From contig VZDJ01007753.1 of NCBI GenBank assembly GCA_008694505.1, forward strand, positions 25,936,039 to 26,000,038: DNA of 64,000 nt. The letters run 5' to 3'. The DNA is from Cyanoderma ruficeps. Its lineage: Eukaryota; Chordata; Aves; Passeriformes; Timaliidae. Both the position numbers and the translations under genes were made by a program. A model generated the notes under the pieces. That model saw only the letters and a program-made list of their open reading frames with translations, searched no databases and was not told the DNA's origin. Positions 38,276 through 48,315 of the stretch are shown one piece after another (within the stretch, counting starts at the first letter, position 1; each line of letters begins with the position of its first letter).

Positions 38276-41200
38276 ATTCATGAAGTTTGTATATTACTCA
38301 GATCACTCAATATCATTACTTCTGACACTTAACTCTCAGAGCTTCTGCCTGCCTGTTTTATTGCCAAAGGCCCAAAAAATTCACACTTTCTTTTTTTTTT
38401 TAACTTACTATAAATAACTATATTTTCTTTTCCTTTTATTTCCTCCTCCTCCATTTTCCTCCTTGCATATGCCCCATTTCCTTATAGTCTGTTCATTCTG
38501 TTTCTGTCTCATTTTCAGGGCTCTTGGTATCCTTCAACTTGGGTTTCTCCTTTCTGCTGCTTATACTATTCACTCCATAGTTTCAATACTGTTTCCTCAG
38601 GAGCCTTTTTCTGGTGAACCCCAGCATTTCACCTAGACTCAGAATGCTGAATGAGTTGAATGCTAGAAACATTTTAATACAGATCCATACTGTAGAGGTT
38701 TTCTGATAAAAGGCAGTGCTGATTAGAACAGTGAGAAGTGTTTGCTTCTTTAGGCAATACCTGTGTGCCTGCATAAGCCAGTGGTGAGGGGGTGAAGCTT
38801 GTCTCTGTACAGGGATGCATTTTGATGTCCCTCCCACTCTTCCCAGTGGCTCAGCAGCGCTGGCAGGTGGCATGTGCTGCCTCCACCACAGGGCTCGTGC
38901 CCACTGCCCCACTTTGGAAATAACTGGAATTCAAAGTAGTGTGCATGATAACTTAGGAGGCAGATAAGCAAAATTACTGCCTGTCAATCCAGCATGTGAA
39001 TACATATGTAAGGTTTTTCTATACCAAGAAGGTTGCGCTCATTTATTTACTCAGTCCCTGGGAGTGCTTTGAACCTCACACTGCTTTTGAGGTACGGCAC
39101 CCGTATTTTCTCAGCATGATCACAATCCTCACCTGAATGAATGCAGAAGGCCTAAAACTTTGTCTGGCTCTGTTCCTGTTAACATTACATCTCAGGTGGG
39201 ACACATGGCTACATCAGCAGGAGAAGAGGGCAGCAGCTATTGCCATCAGAGCAGATGGCATCTCTGAAGATTTACAACCAGCCCATACTGCTGTTCAATT
39301 CATACCAGAGGATTCTTTAAATGATGGAAGAATCAGATGTTCTTGTCTGTCTGCTTCCTTCTCTCTGCCAGTCCCCCCTGCTCTTCAACCCATGCAAAGT
39401 CACAATGACACTGGCTTTTCCTATGCTGCTGTATTGCATTCCTGTGCACAGCTCTCTTGGCCTCATGGCTACATGCTTCTCCCCAGAACTGTCCTTCCAG
39501 CCCATGGATTTTGTTTCTGTGGTTCTGGGTGTTCACCGATCCTTCAAAGCTGGGAGAAATGTTACCAGTGGTGTTGGATAAGAATTAGAACAGGGTTCTC
39601 AGGAAGCATTGGCTTAGTTTTCCCATTTCTATCTTTGCTCCGCAGTGAATTTGCTAGTACTGAGAGTATCCCTTTTTTTAGATCTTGCAAGTTTCAAACA
39701 GCACTGAAGGCCATTTTGACTTTTAAAGAGAAAGTAGATCTTCATCTTGAGCCAAAAGTAAGACAAGGCATAGGATAAAGAACGAATTATATTTGTAGTA
39801 TCACAAAAAAGTTTAAGTATGTACAGAAATACATTAAAGAATAATTTTTAATATTCAGGCTACCATAACCTGCTTTTTGTCTAAAAGCAGAAACAAAGTC
39901 TACAGTCACACTGGGGCAGTGAACTTTCTATTGCACAATTGGATGCATTGTCATCAAATATAGCTGTTGATAATGGGCTAAAAAGTAACACCTCACGTGT
40001 TTCTCTTCACTTTGCATGTTTTTAAAGCGAATGCTACCTTTATGGTTCTGGCTCTTTTACCTAGAAAGCTTTAGGAAACTGAGAAATTAAAAATCTTTTT
40101 TTTGATATTCCTACTCTAGTCAGAATACAGTATGGAAAAATAGCTTGGACTCTAAACCCAGGAAAAGTAATGAGCCAGTGACTGTCCTGTGGTTATGGAA
40201 CAGAAACTTCCATAACCATATAATTCATGGTCTATTCAATAGATGCCCGTTAGGAAAAATGCGTTTAAGAACAATTTCTGTGTGTGGTAGTTGGGCACAA
40301 AGCCTAGAGGGGGCACTCATGAAAGATCTGTATAATTTAACAATCTTTGAAGTGCTTAACTAGAGAGTATATAGTAGAAGTTATGTCTTTACATGGATGT
40401 CCGCTAAGAAAAATATTTCATCTTTACCCAGTTTGGAGGGAGCATTTAAGGCACACATTCTCATAAACTGGGGTCATTGAGTAAATGTAGTACTTCTTTA
40501 GGAGAAAGCCTCCAAGATCTATTTCTGAATTGCTTGTGAATATATCCTGAACTGCATGTTAAAAACATCCTACTGATGTGTTTGGTCAGTTTTATGTTTC
40601 TGTGAGGTCACTGCCTGTCACAGAATCTTGACAATATCACACAAGGAATATTTTCCATAGTGGCATCTTGGTTCCTTGGGGATCCCTAACATCTGTATTG
40701 CTAATGGTTTTATTGTTGCCTCTGGCTCTACTCCCAATTAAATTGACCGTGGCAGTTTGTTGCAGCCTCATCCTCTTGAGTACCTGGATTTCTTTGACTT
40801 ACCTTTGCCTATGAAGAAAGCACACTTTTATCCTTTTGAAAATAAAGTCCATGGGCAGGAATGTGTTCCTCCTGAGACTAATATGCAAGTCCTTTTGTGG
40901 TTAGACAAAGGGTTTTCTTAATGTATTCTGTGATAGAAGTGCCCTAAGAGCCAGCCCATCCTGGTATACAGACACCTCTGTGAGCTCAGTCTTTTTGTAA
41001 ATTGGGAACAAACTTTACAACACTGTCTGCTTGCAACAAAATTGGGCATTCATTTTTAAGCACACAGCCTCATAACCAATTCTTTTAAGAAGAGAACTCC
41101 CTTTGTGCAATAAAAGCAAAGGCAGAAAGAAAAAAGATCTGGGGTAGTGATTTAACACTGCTGTCTGGTGCTTTCACACTGAGGCTTGTGGAACAGAGTA

Positions 41201-42011
41201 GACCTTCCACCATCACACTTAGCTGTCATGGCAGATAATTTTAGTATGTTTGCATTTAATGGTTTGGAGTGTTGCTTTTATTCTGATTTTTATAGTATTT
41301 TAGGTCATTAGAAGGGCTTTGTACTTTTAGAAATGCAATGACCAAAAGTGTCTTAAGTATAAGCCAGCATACATGTAAAATGAAAATGCAAGACTAATAA
41401 ATTGAGTGGTGTTAAAATTGCATAGCTTGAAATTGCAAACCAAAAAGTATTGAAATAAATTTGTTGCTCATGCCATATAGGCACGATAAATCTGGGATTT
41501 TTTTTCCTTAAAATTGAAACCCAAAATTTGATCTAGGATGTGTACCGTAAAACTTTTCATAATGATGTTAGTTTGATGCAGTTGCTTCCTCTGTTTTATG
41601 GCATAATTTTGGCAATATTCATTTCAGTATATGCACTTTCTCAAGTGTGTACATCCAAATTCCCTCTAAAGGAATCCCATACCAAAAATCTACTAAAGCC
41701 ATCTAAAATACTGCTGATTTTAGTGTAACAACAATTAAAAAAAGTTGCATGGTTTTACATTCTATTTTTTGGTAACCTTAAATGTGCTTTTGGACTAAAG
41801 CTCAAAACTACAGAACTGGGCTTTGGCTTACTTCCATTCTAAATGTGGTCTAATAAAAGCTGGACTTGTAAAGTGATAGCTGCAGCTGAGATAGAAACTT
41901 CCTCTTTTACCATTTCATTCAATTAATGAAAGCTGAACTTCAAAGTCTAAATGAGATCATTTGAAGTGCTAAAATTATTGAACACCAGAACTGTTTACTT
42001 TCCTATCTGAC

Positions 42012-42035
42012 CAAAAAAAAAAAAAGAAAAAAAAA
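42012..42035. repeat. A-rich tract
   Basis: Two runs of A separated by one G, about 24 bases in all. Simple sequence with no associated element recognised. Confidence 0.9.
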
Positions 42036-45000
42036 GGGAGCTTGTAATGTAAAAGTAAAATTAAACCACTGAAATGAAGTTAGAAAACTTTAAAAGTTCT
42101 AGTGCAAGAAGTGGCGTTAACCTAGCTGAGAGGCATTTGTGCATAGTTTTAAGTGACTCACTTAACAGCCAACTCATGTTTTTCACGACTGCGATAGCAA
42201 AGCTTTTCTGGGAGGTCTTAGTTGTATGCTGCTCAGAAAATTGCAACCCAATGAGAAGATGTCTGAGCAACACCCCTGACAAGCATGAGAATATGCAAAG
42301 ATATCATCAGGGGCTGGAGCCTTTCTATACTCTCATAAAAACTTACACAGTTATCGCTAGCTTTCAAGTTGTTATCAGAAGTTTTATAGTTAGGTCAACC
42401 CCCTGTTATTTTGCAGGCAGCCCATAATATTCCTAGTGGGCTCTGCTTCATCCTTTTAAACCATGAGCATTGGCTGTGCCAGCAACTCCAGGAGCATAGC
42501 TATGCCCAGCAAATGCCAAAACTTATTTGATTAACTCATTTGATGGCATTAACATCATTGCTGGATGTGTGACTGCAAACCAGGCACTGGAAAGTTAATG
42601 GAGATATATTTCTAAAAGAGCATGAATGGTCTTTGGCCAGAGGTGGGGTGAGCTTCTGAAATTCAATGGGAAAGCATGGGAGGGGACTGTGGAAGTTGGA
42701 GAAATACAGGGAGTGAGGAAGTCCTGGTCACTACTGCCAAGTGGGGTGCAAGTAGTGAGCATGAGGTGTGCTGAACAGTCATACTGATTAGGGAGGAATA
42801 TCTAAACAAAATCCATCAAACAGGAGGAAGGGTTGGAGTCAGGCAGAAACTGCTTGGTTGCCAAAACCCACCTATTTTTGTGTTCATTAAAAGTATTCAA
42901 TTTTTCTGATGTACATTTGGGATAGAACACGCACAGAGTCCTATTAAACGTAACAAATTGTATGTGAGACTTGTTCATCTGTCCACCTCTGCAGGCCTCA
43001 CCCTCGTGCTCCAGGGTTTCTTGCAATGGTGGCACAGCACCACAGCTGCTCTCCTGCTCTGTTATCCCACATGCCCGATGAAACCAGGCTGCCTAAGCCA
43101 AGGTCCTTTGTGCAGCTCTACTGGGTGTAGAGAGCCCTGCAGCCCTGTGCAGCAGGTGGGGCATCTGTATCTTCTGTATGCCCTCATGTTTAACAGAACA
43201 AGGGTAGGAGGCACATTTCCAGGCACATCCTTCCTCAGCCCAATATCCATGCATGCCTTTGGCTTCTGAGCATGCCTTTGCATGACTCAGCAAGTGAATT
43301 CTCATTCTTGTGACTCAAAAAATTTGACTGTTCTGGTCATTAATAAGGAAGTCTGAAGATATTTTGTCAAATCCCATCAAATTTATATTTAATACTTCAG
43401 TTAATTAATTAATTCCCTAATTGTGCAGAACAATTGAATTAAGTATATTTTCATTCTGTAAGATAATTAAGCAGACACACTGTGTTAAGCTTCCCCCCAA
43501 TACTTAGAATTGTCTGCCTTTTTCATTCTAACCTATCCAGAGAAAATAGAATAAGATCACAAAAAACCCCAGCTTTGTATGTGCCAAATTTCAAACGAAG
43601 CCATTTTTGCTCTATATTTTTTTCAGTGGTATGTGATCAGGACTTTCTTCTTCCCCCTTGGAGAATCTATAAAATTGTCATGAAACAAAATGGAAAGCTG
43701 AAGGTTTTAAAGGTCAATGCTTAAAAATTTCCCATGTAGAGTATGGCTTTATCATTATCTGCACACTTTACTACAGAAGCAGCTACAAATCACCCAATAA
43801 CAACCAGAAACATTTGTTTCTCTACTAAGCAGTGTAGACTAAGAATAACTTTATGCTCTAGGAGCTCAAGTTTTTATGTCTAGCTTGCTAGCACAGTGCA
43901 AAACTATAATATTTGCAAAACTGAACCAGCTGGTCTAAAGGCAGAGACTGGATTATTGGTGCATCTTTTGTTTCCTCTTCTGTTCCTTTCTATTCTGTCT
44001 GAGAAATTGTACAGTAATTTTTAGATTCAATGTAGCCACCTATGAATTTTCAACTTCCAATAAGTTTTGATGGAAAATACAATATTTTAATTTCCTGTTA
44101 ATTTCTACCAAAGTACAAGCTGGGTAGATTTGACAGTATTTTCATTGTAGTGCTGTGTAGATCAGACCCTTAAACAGGAAAAGTCAGCATACCTTCAGTG
44201 AAGTTTTTACCTGTTGAAACTTTTTTCCATCTTAAAAATGATGAAGAAAAAATACTTAGAGAAAGAAAAACATGATCTCAATTAAAAAAGGTAGAAAGGT
44301 AAGAAGTGTCCAGAAAGCGATGTAAAGTGTTTTCATGAATATCTTATTAAATAAGAGAAAAAAATCATTTGCATTGGTTGAAGTTTGTCATCCTATGAAT
44401 TTATTTCTTCCACTAAATATTCCTAGACTGGGATTTAGGATTGCTGATTTAGGATTGCCTATCCTTTGTTTTATTATTATTTGTCTTGTAATCTGTTTTT
44501 AAAAACATCTTTGTGAGAGTGTCACTATAGATTTTCTGGTTTGTAAGACAATGTTATCCGCATTACTTTTTAGAACTGGTTTTGTCTTCACCTTTTACTT
44601 AAAACACATATACTGGGAAACATTTGAAATGGTAAGAAGAGGAACTATTCTAATGCTGTTTGTGTCCCTGACGACATGTACGTCATTAATGGTACTCTAA
44701 TTAACCAGGCCATCTTGATTCCATAGAAAGGGCTCCGTGGTGGTCAGTCTGCGGAGGACCAGTGGCCGTTCAGTTATGTTTTGGGCTTTCGCTCTGGATC
44801 CGGATCTATAGCTGTGACAGGGCTACGTGGACCACCGATACCGCTCCTCCTCTGAGTCTGGGAGAGCAGGCGGCGTTTGTTCGTGCCTTTGGCTGCCCAG
44901 GCCAGCCGGGCCCTCCGGGCAGGGTAGGTCGTGCCAGAGCTCGGCTACAGCCGGCGGCGAGCACTGGCCTCAGCCCCGGAGCCTGTGGGTAACTGCGCCT

Positions 45001-45300
45001 TGGCAACGAGTCAGAGGCGAGCAGGAGCCGCTCAGCGTCCGGTCAGGCCCGTCACTCCCGAGCCGCTGCGCTCGGGGGTCCTCGCACGGGATTCAATTTC
45101 CGAGCCGGAGCTGCTCCTTGCCGGGCAGGGGGGAGCCGCGGAGCTGGCGGCTGGCTGATAAAGGCCGCTCCTTCCTTTCCCGCTGGCATCAGGCTATTCA
45201 AATACATAGGGATAGAATTCTGGGCACCGCTGTGAAAAGAAAACCCGGGGGCATTGTTTTGATCACTAATTCAGGGCGAATGAAGTGGGACCCGCATTGC

Positions 45301-45315
45301 TGAGATTTAATCTCA
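45301..45315. promoter_or_regulatory. TGAGATT/AATCTCA palindrome in CpG island
   Basis: A 15-bp inverted repeat with perfect 7-bp arms (TGAGATT and AATCTCA) around one T lies in the AT-richer gap of the CpG island and is directly followed by CACGTAC. Such a symmetric element in a putative promoter could be a dimeric factor site; no factor is assigned. Confidence 0.4.
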
Positions 45316-45827
45316 CGTACAATTTGTGATACAAATAATTTTCTATTTCGCATGCTCTCTAGCAGCTGAAACCGGACCGTCTGTAATTGTGTCCCGGTGT
45401 GCAAGGACGGGTGTTCCTTCGTTGGTATCCTGGCGCTGGTGTCGCGGCGGTGCTGTCCCCGCGGTGCTGTGCTGTCCCCGCCGTGCTGCCCCGGCGCCGG
45501 GAGGTGGCGCTGTGGGCCCAGGCACGGCGCGCGGGCGGGCGCGCGGCGCTCCCTCAGCCGGCGGCCCGCGCGGCCCGTCCCGCCCTGCCCTTCCCGCGGC
45601 CGCGCTCCGCCGCGCTCGGCTGCTACTGATGTGCGCTTGTGAATGGTTTCAATAAAATTTTATGGCCGTCATTTGAAAAATGGTAGGATTATTGTGATTT
45701 GTGCAGCCTGGCAAAAGAGAACCCGCCGGGGCTGGCCGCGGCCGCTGCTCGCCCTGCCGCGGGCTCCCCCCGGGCACCGTGTCACTCACCGTGGTCCCAA
45801 CGTGCCAGGTGGCACTGACGCTTCCAA

Positions 45828-45890
45828 CCTTTTTTCTTTTTCTTTTTCTTNTCTTTTTCTTTTTCTTTTTCTTCCTTTTTCATTTCTCAG
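45828..45890 (+). other. Long polypyrimidine tract with acceptor-like CAG
   Basis: About 50 bases of near-pure T/C, based on a TTTTTC unit, contain one N at 45,851 and end in CATTTCTCAG at 45,881-45,890. By sequence this is a textbook 3' splice site on the AKAP6 sense strand, and a possible exon would start at 45,891. A moderate donor, CAG|GTTTTG, follows at 46,099/46,100, giving a 209-bp candidate exon. It could also be only a microsatellite beside a chance AG. The N suggests the repeat length is unresolved. Confidence 0.45.
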
Positions 45891-47568
45891 ATAACGTGTC
45901 TCATCGTGATCCCGTCGGAGACTGTCTCTATGTTTTTTTGTCCAGGCCTCCAGACGAGCCCCCAGGCGTTCTCCGCTCTGCATTGGGGCTCTCAGCCCAC
46001 CTGGCCTGGGCAGAGAGGGGACGCACGAGGCTCCTGGAGCTGGATGCTTGCGAGTGCCTGAGCACTAGGGCGAAGTGGCAGACATTACAACACAGGCAGG
46101 TTTTGTGAGAGGGCAGAAAGAACTCTGTGGCTAATAGTTGCTTTTTACACTGCTGCAAGCCTTCAGTGTTTCCAAGCACCCTTTTGAAGGCATACAGACA
46201 TTGAGTACTGCAGGCAGATGTTATACGTGTCTGTCTCCGTAAAATACACCATGCATGTACAAGAGAGGGCCTTTTTTCTTTCTTTTTTTTTTCGTTTTTG
46301 CTTACCATATCACCTTGTCTCTCAAGGACAGCACATTGCTAAAATGCAGGCAGAGATTTATTGGAGGGACAAGAAGGACTTTACTCCTCCTGCTCTTATC
46401 CTCCTCAGCTCACGTCTCCAACTCCTCTGCCAGTCTGGCATCTCTTATGCTCCACTGTGAGCTGGAAGAAAGTAAGCAATGGAGCAAGGAGAACATCTTG
46501 CCCCTGTGGGGGAACATAGCCCCTGTGGTATGATACTCTGCTGTTGGGAGACAGCAGATGTAGTTGCCTTCATTACTTGCCCCAAAATAAAGGCATGTTG
46601 CCTCAGTCACCAAGCCGCTGGGTTGCTTTCCCTGTCTTTCTTCCTCCTTTCTGGAATATCCTGGAAAATAGCCTACAATGAAACCGGCACGATACCAGTT
46701 TTCTTCCTTATAATGGTTTGATATACAGTGGATTCCATGAGTAGATATAGCAATAGTCTCCTTATCCTGAGGTCCTGTGGGGGCTCACATAAAAATAAAG
46801 TCCTCAGAGTGCTGAAGTGGGTGCTGTCATGCCTGCAGTATGCACTGCAGCTTCCTGCCAGACTCAACTAGGTTTGGTTTAGAAGTACTGCTGCTTCAAC
46901 TGGGAGCCAATAATTGGTTGCTGGACCCTGATTCTTGGCAATGCTGGACCAAAATGACTCTTCTACCTTGAATTTTTAAATAAGTGTGGTTCTGCTTTGT
47001 CTGGGTTATTACCATTGTGCTTTAAATTACACAGCTGTGCACCTACTGCACAGACTCCTTTTTCTGTCTTGTTTAGAATTCCAGTTTCGTGGGCAACTTT
47101 GAAGAAGAGGATTTGGACTCCTGAGACGCTCAGGGATGTTTAAAATTTCTATGCTTAGTTTGCTTTTAGCTATCTGAATGGACTAATAATTAGCAGAAAT
47201 CATTTAATAAATAGAGTGGTGAGACTGAGGTACTGAGTGTGTATACTGAGTTGTTAGCCAGCTGGAAATTAAAATTCTCACTATGCTGGAAATTCATAGC
47301 TAATGACTAATAGTATAACCAGTATTAGACCTAACTTAATCTAGTCTTACAACGCTTGTAATAGATGCACATTCCTCTTCAGAGTTAATTTTCAGGGTGC
47401 TTATAAACATCACGGTCAGTTTATTCCATTTACTCTCTTGCTTTGTGGTGGATAAGACTTCGGTAAAATTATCTGTACTCAGTATGTGCCTATAGAATCA
47501 TCCAATCATGTAAATTCAGGGGCACTATTTTTAATCAGACAATATAATTGGTACTAATCTTGAAATAA

Positions 47569-47615
47569 ATGGTGCTCCTGAGAAGCAGGAGCTCCTGTCT
47601 TCTCCGGAGCACCAT
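47569..47615. repeat. Near-perfect 47-nt spacerless palindrome
   Basis: The left arm starts ATGGTGCTCC and the right arm ends GGAGCACCAT, each the exact reverse complement of the other. Inside are GAGAAG/CTTCTC and the central palindrome CAGGAGCTCCTG. The two halves (23 and 24 nt) pair throughout except for one mismatch and one bulged base. It sits 578 bp upstream of exon C in the sense intron, so the pre-mRNA could form a hairpin of about 20 bp there. I know of no repeat family with this sequence. Confidence 0.85.
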
Positions 47616-48039
47616 CTGTGTAGCTCATATGCAATCAGCAATATTTATATTAAATGCTATATATTCTGCCTCATCTACTGTTTGATTTCCTCTCTCTGGG
47701 TCTCATGCTATGAACCAAAACAGGAATCAAAACACCTGACTTCTGACAAGCAATTTCTTCCCTTGGTCTGCTATGTATACCTTGTTAATTCAGCTTTGTT
47801 CAGTCCTTTTGTCAACATTCAGTGCTCATAGTATACCCAGTCTGCCCAGTGCAAGGTCTTAAGCTCAATTTTCATTGTAATTTCTATGAAGCTTTTTATA
47901 TATCCCCCTTATATTCTCTAAAACTTTGCTGTTTTCTCTATTTCATCACGGTCATATGGATCCCACATTGTCTTGTCCCAAAGTATCACATTGGATTAAT
48001 CCCAGAAACTGTTCTGATACTCAGTTACCAGAAGACCAA

Positions 48040-48064
48040 TTGTTTTGTTTGTTTGTTTGTTTTA
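48040..48064. repeat. GTTT microsatellite
   Basis: Four to five GTTT units in a T-rich run lie about 130 bp upstream of exon C. This is a simple repeat that adds to the pyrimidine-rich character of the intron end. Confidence 0.8.
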
Positions 48065-48192
48065 GGTTGTAAGAGGTAAAGTACTCTTTTGGATAAAAGA
48101 CAATATAGTAAAATTGAGTGTACATTTTTTCACATTGCTATTTTACTAACAAATGTGCTTTTCCTGTTCTTTCTTTTTTCTTACATGGTAAG

Positions 48193-48315
48193 GGGTTTGT
48201 AAGCAAGCTGGATGAATTCATTCATTGGTTAAATGAAGCCATGGAAACAACAGAGAACTGGACTCCTCCTAAAGCAGAGACAGACAGCCTTAAACTGTAC
48301 CTGGAGACACACTTG
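48193..48315 (+). CDS. AKAP6: AKAP6 coding exon C (start of spectrin-repeat region)
   Basis: This 123-bp exon encodes 41 residues in phase 0, starting GFVSKLDEFIHWLNEAMETT and ending SLKLYLETHL. It matches mammalian AKAP6 directly after the ...WEKIE end of the giant exon. The aromatic/leucine spacing (FVSKLDEFIHWLNEAM) is that of helix A of a spectrin repeat; the repeats of mAKAP mediate nuclear-envelope targeting, the third by binding nesprin-1alpha. The acceptor is in a pyrimidine run ending GGTAAG|GGG and the donor is TTG|GTAGGA, weaker than that of exon B. The internal ATG at 48,241 lies in a GCCATGG context. The next expected segment, beginning SFKLN in mammals as I recall, is not seen downstream in this window. 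Confidence 0.97.

Larger units (their letters stand above)
44740..46080. promoter_or_regulatory. Intronic CpG island, candidate internal promoter
   Basis: In an intron otherwise near 35-40% GC, this block turns abruptly GC-rich with many CpGs. By eye I count about 35 CpGs in roughly 185 bp at about 45,450-45,640, including two NotI-type GCGGCCGC sites (about 45,597 and 45,737). The density is much lower at 45,180-45,440 and moderate again at 45,700-46,080. No TATA box is evident. Donor-like sites at 44,923/44,924 and 44,988/44,989 and a very strong acceptor-like site at 45,889-45,890 are on the AKAP6 sense strand. CpG islands in vertebrates usually mark promoters. The island is downstream of the mAKAP-beta start, so it cannot be that isoform's promoter. 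It could drive a shorter AKAP6 transcript, an antisense or non-coding RNA, or act as an enhancer. Confidence 0.65.
27219..48192 (+). other. AKAP6: AKAP6 intron between exons B and C
   Basis: This is a 21-kb intron with a strong GTAAGA donor. From 27,219 to about 44,700 it is ordinary AT-rich sequence with homopolymer and purine tracts (33,163, 37,542, 42,012), an 11-bp-arm hairpin at 38,250 and one uninterpreted 213-codon frame at 39,137-39,778. The last 3.5 kb differs: a CpG island at about 44,740-46,080, a near-perfect palindrome at 47,569-47,615 and a GTTT run just upstream of exon C. The acceptor lies in a pyrimidine-rich run ending CATGGTAAG|GGG. No additional AKAP6 exon was recognised. 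Confidence 0.85.

Noticed and set aside
44827..45303. Long open frames (158, 135, 109 codons) in the CpG island
   Set aside because: GC-rich DNA has few stops; compositions are Arg/Pro/Gly/Ala-rich in several frames at once and match nothing known.
47490..47515. ATAGAATCATCCAATCATG resembling the end of a minus-strand CR1
   Set aside because: The diagnostic sequence inward of the terminal repeat is absent. A similar weak match at about 3,929-3,945 was dropped for the same reason.
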